Part shown: in pieces, positions 1 through 6,562 of the stretch
How positions within the stretch are numbered: the stretch's first letter is position 1
Layout: the number at the start of each line of letters is the position of its first letter
IMG/VR virus record: IMGVR_UViG_3300031999_004721
Location: 1-21,097 of that record
Reading direction: 5' to 3' (one strand)
DNA length: 21,097 nucleotides
DNA from: a virus
Translations under genes and position numbers: made by a program
Notes under the pieces: model-generated
Told to the model about the DNA's origin: nothing
Seen by the model: only the letters and a program-made list of their open reading frames with translations
The model's database searches: none

Positions 1-112
1 AAAGTGCCTGCCCGCCCAACCCCTTATCGCAGAGTCGCTTGACCGCCAGCACGGCCCGCTCGTTGCCCACCACTTCGGCCCAGGTCTGAGGTCTGTAGCG
101 TTCGTGGATCAC
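1..112 (-). CDS. Clamp-loader-like AAA+ ATPase (DnaX / RFC type), N-terminus only
   Basis: The partial reading frame runs off the left edge of the window. Translated leftward from a GTG at 112-110 it gives 37 residues containing ERYRPQTWAEVVGNERAV. This matches the opening block of clamp loader subunits (bacterial DnaX: W/YRPxTFxDVVGQExV; archaeal RFC small subunit: YRPKTLDEIVGQ). The Walker A loop would lie just past the edge, so ATPase activity is inferred from the family. Clamp loaders open the sliding clamp and place it on primed DNA during replication. The start is supported by AAGGAG about nine bases upstream, inside the last codons of the zinc-ribbon gene, so the two genes are probably translationally coupled. 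It points away from the structural operon and probably begins a replication module. Another AAA+ family sharing this opening motif is possible. Confidence 0.65.
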   Translation of the reverse strand, partial: MIHERYRPQTWAEVVGNERAVLAVKRLCDKGLGGQAL

Positions 113-118
113 GATGGG

Positions 119-418
119 TTACTCCTTGCGGCCTTCATAAAGCTCAGGGAATCTCGCCCAGCCCGTTGTAACGAGGCGGCGCCACTGATGCGCAGCATCG
201 CTCGAATCACGAAAGCCCGGCAGAATCGGATCGTCGTTTTGATCGCGCCGCATATCTCGCAGGTCTGCGGCCAGTTGCGCTCGACTGGAAGTTGCGGCCA
301 GCGCTTCATCGTCGCACTGCTCGCACGACCGAGCGGCGCCCGGTTCGTCAACGGCTAGATGGTCGCGGGGCACTAGGCGGTCACATTGTCCGCATCGCAC
401 CCGTCGCAGCGCCGTCAT
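119..418 (-). CDS. Small zinc-ribbon protein upstream of the clamp loader
   Basis: This 99-residue protein has two CxxC pairs, Cys9/Cys12 (CGQC) and Cys32/Cys35 (CEQC), spaced as in a single zinc ribbon, followed by a charged, mostly helical tail ending ELYEGRKE. No known phage family is recognised; DNA or protein binding is only suggested by the ribbon. I place the start at the ATG at 418-416, with a GTGAGG-type ribosome site just upstream. A longer frame from a TTG at 529 is open, but its extra 37 residues overlap two strong hairpins and look like leader sequence. The stop TAA (121-119) lies seven bases before the GTG of the clamp loader gene, and the end of this gene carries that gene's ribosome site, so the two are very likely cotranscribed leftward. 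Confidence 0.6.
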   Translation of the reverse strand: MTALRRVRCGQCDRLVPRDHLAVDEPGAARSCEQCDDEALAATSSRAQLAADLRDMRRDQNDDPILPGFRDSSDAAHQWRRLVTTGWARFPELYEGRKE

Positions 419-435
419 GCTCCGCCTCACTTTCT

Positions 436-476
436 CCGGCTCACGCCGGCCTGTAGGTCCGCGCCACAAGGCGCGG
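436..476 (-). promoter_or_regulatory. Two adjacent hairpins in the leader of the leftward genes
   Basis: Read on the minus strand, 476-459 forms a perfect 7-bp stem (CCGCGCC/GGCGCGG) with a TTGT loop. Then 449-436 forms a 5-bp stem (CCGGC/GCCGG) with a GTGA loop, which as RNA is a GNRA-type tetraloop. They sit 18-60 bases before the ATG at 418 and just before its ribosome site. Neither is followed by a run of T on either strand, so intrinsic terminators are unlikely. A leader structure affecting translation or RNA stability is an inference. Confidence 0.4.
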
Positions 477-590
477 TAATACGAGCCGCATGTCCCATCT
501 AAGATAGACCCAAACGCTACATCGGTCAAGTATAATCTCGGAATTATGCGACATTTTCAGCAGATTCGTGTAAAGCCACAATTGAATTTG

Positions 591-605
591 TCAACTGTCA
601 GTTGA
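591..605. promoter_or_regulatory. 15-bp palindrome, candidate operator
   Basis: TCAACTG-T-CAGTTGA is a perfect inverted repeat with 7-bp arms and a single central base. It contains part of a minus-strand TTGACA (594-589), so a protein bound here could cover a leftward -35 box. The matching -10 is weak (TACACG after 16 bases), so the leftward promoter itself is doubtful. Confidence 0.4.
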
Positions 606-620
606 ATCGACGAAAGAAAG

Positions 621-672
621 TGATAACAAAATGCCATTATCATTGACACAACCGCTCCCGACTTTGTATGGT
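621..672 (+). promoter_or_regulatory. Candidate rightward sigma-70-like promoter with abutting inverted repeat
   Basis: A perfect -35 hexamer TTGACA lies at 643-648. After 18 bases comes TATGGT (667-672), four of six matches to TATAAT. Directly upstream, an inverted repeat TGATAA (621-626) / TTATCA (637-642) ends at the base before the -35, a usual place for an activator or repressor site. Transcription would start near 679 and give a leader of several hundred bases before the packaging genes. Confidence 0.35.
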
Positions 673-835
673 GCGCGCAACCCGGCCATGCTTCGCAAGG
701 AATGCACCTGAAAAGCGGGCGGAAACCCAGAGAAAACCAAGTCACGACCTCGGCCACGACGAGCAACCAGACAGATCGTACTCAGTGTTACAGCGTTACA
801 AGCGGTTGAGGCATGCGATACTACTGTAAAGCGAG

Positions 836-879
836 TAGAGCGAACGCTCTAACCCAAATGGACTAGAGCGAACGCTCTA
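836..879. promoter_or_regulatory. Pair of identical 16-bp inverted repeats, TetR-type operator candidates
   Basis: TAGAGCGAACGCTCTA occurs at 836-851 and again, identical, at 864-879. Each is an inverted repeat with 7-bp arms (TAGAGCG/CGCTCTA) around AA. The centres are 28 bp apart. The shape (AGAGCG-NN-CGCTCT) is like operators described for TetR-family dimers. Two exact copies in an intergenic region are unlikely by chance. No regulator gene is visible in the window, so whether the binding protein is phage- or host-encoded is unknown. Confidence 0.55.
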
Positions 880-1263
880 TAGCCAGGTCAGGCAGCGGCG
901 AGCTTGCAAGCGCTTTACGAGTGCTTTCACCTGCTCCCAGAGCAGCGCACGCGCTCACATGCAACAGACTGTATAGACTGTAGCATAGGGCAGCGCTCAG
1001 CACGCTCGGGGCGAGGAGTAAATGAGAACGGGATCTCAAAAGGGGGCCCCAACACACGCGCACGCGCGAATCGGCCCCCACCGGTCGGGACCCCGCCGCC
1101 CCAGCGCTTAACCCTCTCTCGAGCAAATTAGCCTCCGTCGGGTCATCCTGGTATTCTGCGTGGCCTGTAGGTGCCAAAGTGGAGCGCCAGTCGGGGGTAA
1201 ACGCCATCCAGTGCTTAGGACTAGGTGGGCGGGGGTTCGTTCCATGTGAAACTGATAATGCAC

Positions 1264-1292
1264 TTGCAATCTCAGTAGGGGTTCTGTATCTT
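1264..1292 (+). promoter_or_regulatory. Weak promoter candidate just before the late operon
   Basis: TTGCAA (1264-1269), a 17-base spacer and TATCTT (1287-1292) each match four of six sigma-70 consensus bases. The predicted transcription start falls at about 1299-1300, on the ATG of the 37-codon ORF, which lacks a ribosome site. That would make the message leaderless. This is suggestive only; similar matches arise by chance. Confidence 0.2.
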
Positions 1293-1299
1293 TCTCGCC

Positions 1300-1413
1300 A
1301 TGAAGCCGTTTCCGATGGGTAATGGGACGATCCAGGTACGGCCGCTTCGGGCTGGTGGCGGGTTCCCTGCGGTTTTTATCGTGGAAGTGCAGGACATAGC
1401 GCGGGGTTGGTGA
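1300..1413 (+). CDS. Possible 37-residue leader peptide overlapping the small terminase start
   Basis: An ATG at 1300 opens a frame of 37 codons (MKPFPMGNGTIQVRPL...) that ends in TGA at 1411-1413. Its stop overlaps the ATG of the next gene as TGATG (1411-1415), the arrangement typical of translationally coupled genes. The composition is protein-like (a Val/Ile-rich segment near residues 24-33) and codon use resembles the next gene. I see no ribosome site at a normal distance; AGGGG at 1277-1281 is 18 bases away. No family is recognised. It may be a true short gene, a leader peptide controlling the terminase gene, or chance. Confidence 0.35.
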   Translation: MKPFPMGNGTIQVRPLRAGGGFPAVFIVEVQDIARGW

Positions 1414-2093
1414 TGGCAGGTCTTCCTCAGAGTCAGACCCGTCTACCGAGCAGGTCCGAACCCAAGAAGCACTTCAAGGCTCGGTTGACGCTTTCGGGTG
1501 AATGGGAGGCATTTGTTGAACGGCGAGTGATGTATGCGCGGAGTTACACGCCGGTTCAAGCGTGGATCATGGCGATGCGGGAGTTCCCGCCGCCAACGGC
1601 TGATCCGGACGGATCGGCGGCGCGGATTGCCCGGACGGACAACGAAGCGAAGATGCTTCGGGTTCAGATGGCTCGGGACCGTCTGGAGGCGGGAGAGGCG
1701 GAACTGCCGACGGGTTCGTTGGATCGGATGCAGGTTTTTGCTCTTCTGGCGACACTCGCGGCGGAGAAGCCTGCCTGCACGATGATGGACGAGTTCGAGT
1801 GGGTGCGACGGAGCCTGTTGTTACCGGTTGATTATCTTGATCCGGAGACGATTCCGAGTGCTGCGGCGCTGGGCTGGCTCAAGAATTTGCAGGATGACGA
1901 GAAGGCGCGGTCGGATTTCTGGCGGATAGCCGGCAAGATCGTGCTCCAGACGTTGCAGACGCAGGCGGGGGTGCCGTTGGAGAGGGACCCGACCTCATCG
2001 GAAGCCGGCGGCAATGGTGAAGCTGCCACAACCGACGACGGGGTGGCGCGACTGAACGACCTGTTGGGCAACCGGGGGTCAACCAATGCGTAG
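1413..2093 (+). CDS. Probable terminase small subunit
   Basis: This 226-residue, mostly helical protein lies directly before the large terminase and overlaps it by 8 bases, the usual place for the small subunit that recognises phage DNA and recruits the packaging motor. I do not recognise a specific small-terminase family. The block FVERRVMYARSYTPVQAWIM (about residues 34-53) could form a helix-turn-helix-like unit. The tail after about residue 185 is Gly/Ser/Thr-rich and probably flexible. I prefer the ATG at 1413, because it overlaps the stop of the preceding short ORF; in-frame TTG (1407) and GTG (1410) are alternatives. No strong ribosome site precedes any of them, so coupled translation is plausible. 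The assignment rests mainly on position. Confidence 0.5.
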   Translation: MAGLPQSQTRLPSRSEPKKHFKARLTLSGEWEAFVERRVMYARSYTPVQAWIMAMREFPPPTADPDGSAARIARTDNEAKMLRVQMARDRLEAGEAELPTGSLDRMQVFALLATLAAEKPACTMMDEFEWVRRSLLLPVDYLDPETIPSAAALGWLKNLQDDEKARSDFWRIAGKIVLQTLQTQAGVPLERDPTSSEAGGNGEAATTDDGVARLNDLLGNRGSTNA

Positions 2094-3939
2094 GTGGCAA
2101 CCAAGTGGCAGTCCGGGGGCGGTCGCGGCCGTACTAGCGCGCTGGCCGCACTACGGCGTAGTGCCGAAAGATGCTACGGCCAACGCGACTTGGCGCCGCG
2201 AGATCGCGAAAGCAACAGCCAACAGTCGATCAGCGCGCGCGCGGCTGGAACGGATGTGCGCGGACGACCTGCTGTTCTGGCTCAACACGTTTTGCAACGT
2301 CTACGAGCCGCGTGCGGTGTCCGAGACCGTGTTGCCGTTCGTCACCTGGGGGTTCCAGGACGAATGTTTCACCGCACTGGATGCGGAACTGACGGCCGAG
2401 AGCGACGTGGGGATCGAGAAGTCGCGCACGATGTCGGCGACCTGGATGGTGCTGGCGTTCTACGTGTGGCTCTTCCAATTCCGACCCTATATGGCACTCG
2501 GCATTACGTCGCGGGACAAGAACTGCGTTGATCGGCGGGGCGACCCGGACAGTTTGTTCTGGAAGATCGACTTCCTGATCGACCAACAACCGGAATGGCT
2601 CCAGTCGGACGTGCGATCCATTGGGATGAACCGCGAAAACCGCCGGACGCACGGGGCCATCTCGGGCGAAGAGGCGACCCCGGACATGTTCCGGTCGGGT
2701 CGCAGACGGTCGATCTTCATGGACGAGATAGGGGCATTTCAGCTGCGAGACGGCTATGCGGCGATGAACGCGACGCAGGCCGCCACGAATGTGCGCATCG
2801 CGGCCTCGACGCCGAAGGGCGCCGTGGGTGCGTTCTACGATGCCATGCACAGTGCGGATAGCACCGCTCTGGCGATGCGTCTCCACTGGCGCGACCACCC
2901 GTTATACAATCGGGGCCTGTATACCTTCGAGAACGGGCGGCTTGTCTACCTGGACTCGGCCTGTCAGTATCAGGCCAGTTATCCCTTCGTCACTGACGGG
3001 AAGGTCCGCAGTCCCTGGTATGACCGCGAGTGCAAGCGGCTGGGCGCCAATGACACCCTGATCTCCCAGGAACTGGACATCTGTTACCTGGGTTCAGGCT
3101 CCCCCTTCTTCGGCACCGCCCTTCTGGAGCGGGTATTCCATCGGGACGTGCGCGCTCCGTTAAAAATCGGCAATATCGAGACCGTGGGAAGCGGGGTGCG
3201 GTTCGTCGAGGATTCGCGCGGGTCTCTGCGACTCTGGCTCTACCCGGACCCGAGCGGAAATCCGCCGCACGACCGGGATTACGGCATGGGAATCGACGTG
3301 TCGGAAGGGACCGGCGCCACACCGTCCGTCGTGGCAATTGTGGACCGTCGGACGGCAGCGCAGGTCGGGGAGTATGCCGATGCACACGTCACGCCGGAGC
3401 GCTTCAGCGAGAAGGTGAAGCAACTTGGCGAGTGGTTCTGCGGCCCCAGCGGTCCGGCCTATGCCAAATGGGAATCGAACGGACCCGGTCGGCCGTTTGG
3501 AATACGTTTACGGGACTTGGGTTACGGGAATTGCTTTATGCGCATGGGCGCTCGGGGCTCGCGCTACCAGGGCAACGAGATCGCCGGCTGGGCCGCGACG
3601 CAGGCCGGCGTACGCGACATCCTGACGGAACTGCGCCGGGCCTTGGAGTCGGGGGACTACACCTTGCGATCGCAATATGCCTTAGACGATTGCCGGTTGA
3701 TCGTGTACGCACCGGGCGGCATTGCGCACTTGCACGCCCTGGCGACCCGCGATCCCAGCGGGGCACGGGAGAACCATGCCGACTATGCCCGCGGCCATGC
3801 TCTGGCGTGGTCCATCGTGCGGCAGTTTCGGGACGATCCCGGCGCTGCGAAGCCTGAGGAGCCGGACATGTGCATCGCACGGCGCATGCGGATGTATGAG
3901 GACGCCCACAAGCCAACTATCGGACGACGGTGGATATAG
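2086..3939 (+). CDS. terL: Terminase large subunit (packaging ATPase and nuclease)
   Basis: At 617 residues this fits a large terminase, the motor that pumps DNA through the portal and cuts it. The ATPase domain shows a deviant Walker A, GIEKSRTMSATW at about residues 109-120, of the EKSRxMGxSW type known in terminases. The Walker B is RSIFMDEIGAF with Asp213-Glu214. An ASTPKG motif near residue 240 fits the coupling motif. The C-terminal RNase H-like nuclease shows MGIDVSEG (Asp404), KWESNG (Glu463) and HAD near 564-566, in the right order for the metal-binding acids. All catalytic blocks are present, so the gene looks intact. Its ATG lies inside the end of the preceding gene (8-base overlap), with GGGGG a few bases upstream as a weak ribosome site. 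It is followed 10 bases later by a small gene and then the portal. Confidence 0.9.
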   Translation: MRRWQPSGSPGAVAAVLARWPHYGVVPKDATANATWRREIAKATANSRSARARLERMCADDLLFWLNTFCNVYEPRAVSETVLPFVTWGFQDECFTALDAELTAESDVGIEKSRTMSATWMVLAFYVWLFQFRPYMALGITSRDKNCVDRRGDPDSLFWKIDFLIDQQPEWLQSDVRSIGMNRENRRTHGAISGEEATPDMFRSGRRRSIFMDEIGAFQLRDGYAAMNATQAATNVRIAASTPKGAVGAFYDAMHSADSTALAMRLHWRDHPLYNRGLYTFENGRLVYLDSACQYQASYPFVTDGKVRSPWYDRECKRLGANDTLISQELDICYLGSGSPFFGTALLERVFHRDVRAPLKIGNIETVGSGVRFVEDSRGSLRLWLYPDPSGNPPHDRDYGMGIDVSEGTGATPSVVAIVDRRTAAQVGEYADAHVTPERFSEKVKQLGEWFCGPSGPAYAKWESNGPGRPFGIRLRDLGYGNCFMRMGARGSRYQGNEIAGWAATQAGVRDILTELRRALESGDYTLRSQYALDDCRLIVYAPGGIAHLHALATRDPSGARENHADYARGHALAWSIVRQFRDDPGAAKPEEPDMCIARRMRMYEDAHKPTIGRRWI

Positions 3940-3949
3940 AGGAGCAATC

Positions 3950-4264
3950 GTGCCGGACAACGAGATGCCGCCGCAGAAAGGCAACGGGAACCCGCCAACG
4001 AGGACCGTACACTTGACGACGGCCGCCGGGGCCGCCTTCCAGGGTCAACTCCAGGCGTTGTGCCAGCAAGCGGTGCTGCGCGACGGCGTGGCGCTCACCG
4101 AGATCTACGCCGGACTGCACATTGCGGCCCATGAGACGCTGCACGGGATTCGCAGCGCGCAGCTGGAAGACGCGGCCCGTCGGCAACAGCGGGAAGGCAT
4201 CGCCATACCGACCGATGCGGCGGCGGTGGGTCGCATTTTGAAGCTGCACAACAAGGAATGTTGA
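3950..4264 (+). CDS. Small unknown protein between terminase and portal
   Basis: This 104-residue protein starts at a GTG preceded by AGAGGAG six bases away. The frame is open further upstream, inside the terminase gene, but the ribosome site decides the start. The N-terminus is polar and Pro/Asn-rich (PDNEMPPQKGNGNPP). The remainder is predicted helical with Gln/Ala-rich stretches (FQGQLQALCQQAVLRDGVAL) and a basic end. No family is recognised. Its position between terL and the portal, with the portal start two bases after its stop, suggests a packaging or head-assembly accessory, by location only. Confidence 0.6.
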   Translation: MPDNEMPPQKGNGNPPTRTVHLTTAAGAAFQGQLQALCQQAVLRDGVALTEIYAGLHIAAHETLHGIRSAQLEDAARRQQREGIAIPTDAAAVGRILKLHNKEC

Positions 4265-4265
4265 A

Positions 4266-6044
4266 TTGGCGGTCCAGGAAGTCAACCCGAAGAAGGGTCT
4301 GAGCCTCGCACGGTTGCGCCGGGCGATTCGCGCCAGTCAGGAGCAACTGGCGCCGTTTCGCCAGGAGGCCAACCGGCTGTTGGAAGAGATCGCCGGACCA
4401 CGCTACGGTGCTAACTGCGCCGGCAAGCAAGCTTGCTCGTCTCAACCGTTCAACATCCTGGCGTTCGCCGCTCGGACCTACGCCCGCCAGATCGCGGCTC
4501 GCAACCCGCGAGTCAAGGTCTACGCCACGGACAAGCAGTACCGGCCGGTCGCGAACAGCCTCGAATTGGCCGTCAATCAGCGACTGCGCATCCTGGAGCT
4601 GGCCGAATCGGTACGGGCCTGCGCGTTCGACGCCCTGATCGGCGTGGGGATCACCAAGACGTACATGCGCAAGCGGCGCGGCCGGTCCGTGCTGGCCGTC
4701 GATTCCATCAGTCTGGCCGATTGGGTACACGACCCGGCCGCGACCCGCTGGGGAATGGATTCCGTCGGGTTCTGCGGCGACCGATACCGCGTCAGCCTGG
4801 AAGAGTTGCGCTCGAACCCGCGCGCCAAGCAGGACGTCGTGAAACGGCTGCGGCCAAGTCGCGGCCAGGTAATGGACAACACGAGCCCGCGACCCCAGGA
4901 GCTCACGGTCAGGACGGACGAAGAGGGAATCAACGACGACGTGGAGGTCTGGGACATCTTTCTGCCCCGGTTGCGTTTGATTCTGTGCCTGCCGGACCAG
5001 GATTTGGAAGCGCCGCTCATGGTGCTGCCCTATGATGGCCACCCGGAACAGGGACCGTACCATCTACTACGCTTCTTCCCCCTGTCCGACAACATTATGC
5101 CGGTCTGCCCATTGTCGCCATTGCTGGAGTTGCACACGGCAGTCAACGAGCTGCTGCAAAAGACGATCCGGCAATCCCGCCGACAGCGCGACCTGCTGGT
5201 CTGTGAGCAGGGCAGCGCCACGGACGCGGAACGCATCGTCAACTCGGTGGATGCCGACGTGTTGCCACTCCAGAACCCCGGCGGAGTGGGTGAGAAGCGG
5301 ATCGGCGGACCGGACCAGGCGACCCTCTTCACCTTGCTCCAGTGCATGCAGTTGTTCAACAAGCTGGGCGGCAACATTGATGTGCTGGCGGGCCTGGGCA
5401 GCGGAGCGCCGACGCTGGGGCAGGACCAGTTGATGGCGACCAGTGCCAGCCAGATGGTCGCCGACATGGCTGAATCGGTCAGTCGGCTGGCCCGCCACGT
5501 AGTCGAGGACATTGCATACGACATCTTCACCGACCGCACGTTGAAGGAAATGGCGAGTCAGACCTTCGGACCCTTGAAGATCGACGATTTGCGCATCACC
5601 AATGAAAGTTTCCGGGGTGAGTTCTTTCAGTACGCGTTCGACGTCGAGCCGTACTCGATGCAGCATCAGACGCCGGCCCAGCAATTCGCCGCCCTGATGA
5701 CGGTCTTCAACAACTTCGTCGCCCCCTATGCCCAGGTGCTGCAAGCGCAGGGCGGCGCGATCGACTTCCGGGCACTGTTGAAGCGCCTCGCCGACCTGAC
5801 GGGGTTGCGCGATCTGGACGAGATCGTGCGGTTCGCCGAGTTGCCGACGGACACGATGCAGCAAAACGCCGGACCAGCGCCGCGGCCAGGTATTTCGCCA
5901 GCCGGCAACAACGGCAATGCCCCACAGGCGCCAGCGAGTGGTGGCGGCACGGCCGGCATGAACGATGTGATGTCGCGGTTGCTGGCAGGCGGCAACGTCC
6001 AGGACGGCGAGCGGCGGCGATTGATCCCGAGCGGAGTTGGATAG
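4266..6044 (+). CDS. Portal protein
   Basis: At 592 residues directly after the terminase, this is the size and place expected for the portal, the ring at the capsid vertex through which DNA enters and to which the tail attaches. The N-terminal 45 residues are a charged helix, followed by FNILAFAARTYARQIAARNP (about 62-81). This LAFAxRTYxRQIxxxNPRV pattern recurs in portals of environmental phages as I know them. A long alpha/beta stem follows, and then a helical region around 340-420 that fits the wing/crown. The last 70 residues are Gly/Pro/Asn-rich and disordered. It starts at TTG, supported by AAGGA eight bases upstream; the nearby ATG at 4258 is out of frame. The stop is four bases before the next ATG. 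Confidence 0.82.
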   Translation: MAVQEVNPKKGLSLARLRRAIRASQEQLAPFRQEANRLLEEIAGPRYGANCAGKQACSSQPFNILAFAARTYARQIAARNPRVKVYATDKQYRPVANSLELAVNQRLRILELAESVRACAFDALIGVGITKTYMRKRRGRSVLAVDSISLADWVHDPAATRWGMDSVGFCGDRYRVSLEELRSNPRAKQDVVKRLRPSRGQVMDNTSPRPQELTVRTDEEGINDDVEVWDIFLPRLRLILCLPDQDLEAPLMVLPYDGHPEQGPYHLLRFFPLSDNIMPVCPLSPLLELHTAVNELLQKTIRQSRRQRDLLVCEQGSATDAERIVNSVDADVLPLQNPGGVGEKRIGGPDQATLFTLLQCMQLFNKLGGNIDVLAGLGSGAPTLGQDQLMATSASQMVADMAESVSRLARHVVEDIAYDIFTDRTLKEMASQTFGPLKIDDLRITNESFRGEFFQYAFDVEPYSMQHQTPAQQFAALMTVFNNFVAPYAQVLQAQGGAIDFRALLKRLADLTGLRDLDEIVRFAELPTDTMQQNAGPAPRPGISPAGNNGNAPQAPASGGGTAGMNDVMSRLLAGGNVQDGERRRLIPSGVG

Positions 6045-6048
6045 GGCA

Positions 6049-6354
6049 ATGGCGATCATCTACAAGATCAACCACCGCACCGTGACTGAGGAGGAGTTCC
6101 GGCGCTTCCGGTGCCAGGGGGAACCGGGCATGGGTCGGGTGGCACCGGCCGGCAACTGGCCCAAGAAGTCGTGGGCGCTGGGTTGCCCGCGACACCAGAT
6201 ACCGGAGATGCGGGCGGCCTATGCGCGGGCGGGCATACCAACAGACTTCGACCCGGCAACGGGGGACATGAAGCTGACCGGCCGCCAACACCGCAACGCG
6301 ATCCTGACCCTGTGGGGCAAGCACGATCTGGATGGCGGTTACGGAGACGAGTGA
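6049..6354 (+). CDS. Conserved small phage protein, portal-adjacent
   Basis: This 101-residue protein has a core pattern of CPRHQIPEMRAAYARAGIPT, then FDPATGDMKLTGRQHRN, ending in DLDGGYGDE. I recognise this as a small family common beside phage portals, with a hallmark of HPxQIPEA, a short linker, then RKHR and a C-terminal DxDGGYGD. Its function is not established; location suggests a head or connector component. I chose the ATG at 6049 over a TTG at 6037 that overlaps the portal; GGAG at 6033-6036 is the best ribosome site but is rather far. The TGA stop lies two bases before the next ATG, so the next gene is probably coupled. Confidence 0.65.
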   Translation: MAIIYKINHRTVTEEEFRRFRCQGEPGMGRVAPAGNWPKKSWALGCPRHQIPEMRAAYARAGIPTDFDPATGDMKLTGRQHRNAILTLWGKHDLDGGYGDE

Positions 6355-6355
6355 T

Positions 6356-6544
6356 ATGGCCAGGAAATGGATACAGAAAGCGATTAAACATCCCGGTGCC
6401 CTGCGCCGGACGCCGGGGACAAAGACCGGAACCAATATCCCGCGACTGACGTTGGAGTCCGCCGCGAAGAAGTCGGGCCTGACCGGAGCGCGGGCGCGCT
6501 TTGCCCCGACGCTGCGGAAAGTCGGGTCCCGGAAGAAGAGTTGA
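6356..6544 (+). CDS. Small basic phage protein
   Basis: This 62-residue, strongly basic protein begins MARKWIQKAIKHPGALRR and ends in KVGSRKKS. The opening KWIQKAIKxPGALRR, followed by a basic stretch with KSGLTGARARFAPTLRK, is a recurring small phage protein as I remember it, usually near the portal or capsid genes. The role is unknown; the charge would allow DNA or RNA binding inside the head. The start is the ATG at 6356, with GGAG nine bases upstream, inside the end of the preceding gene. Confidence 0.6.
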   Translation: MARKWIQKAIKHPGALRRTPGTKTGTNIPRLTLESAAKKSGLTGARARFAPTLRKVGSRKKS

Positions 6545-6562
6545 GACAGGAGTAGCGAACCG

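Larger units (their letters stand above)
530..1299. other. Intergenic control region between leftward and rightward modules
   Basis: About 770 bases with no convincing gene on either strand. The left half is AT-richer than the flanking genes and holds two palindromes, a TTGACA promoter candidate, and the paired operator-like repeats listed separately. It also has short direct repeats: GTTACA at 787-792 and 795-800, and AGACTGTA at 966-973 and 975-982. The right half is very G+C-rich, with GGGGGCCCC at 1043-1051 followed by 17 bases of strictly alternating purine-pyrimidine (1052-1068). The open frames here are short, lack sensible ribosome sites or start at TTG, and their translations look like noise. 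The position between divergent gene sets fits a regulatory region, and possibly an origin, but no origin is demonstrated. Confidence 0.6.

Noticed and set aside
459-476. Hairpin as an intrinsic terminator
   Set aside because: No T-rich run follows on either strand.
557-766. 69-codon minus-strand frame in the control region
   Set aside because: It starts at TTG without a ribosome site, overlaps the palindromes and promoter candidate, and the translation is Cys/Phe-rich noise with no domain.
702-809. 35-codon plus-strand frame behind the TTGACA promoter candidate
   Set aside because: AAGGA directly touches the ATG, leaving no spacing, and the peptide is polar without recognisable features.
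1022-1111. 29-codon plus-strand frame after GAGGAG
   Set aside because: Ribosome site spacing is only about three bases, and the peptide (His/Pro/Arg-rich) follows the unusual GC-rich tract, so it is probably accidental.
863-1207. 114-codon minus-strand frame
   Set aside because: The first 33 residues look somewhat protein-like, but there is no ribosome site, the rest is low-complexity and it overlaps one operator copy. A gene remnant cannot be excluded.
4426-4437. 12-bp perfect palindrome AGCAAGCTTGCT
   Set aside because: It lies inside the portal gene with no repeat partner; one such palindrome is expected by chance over this length.
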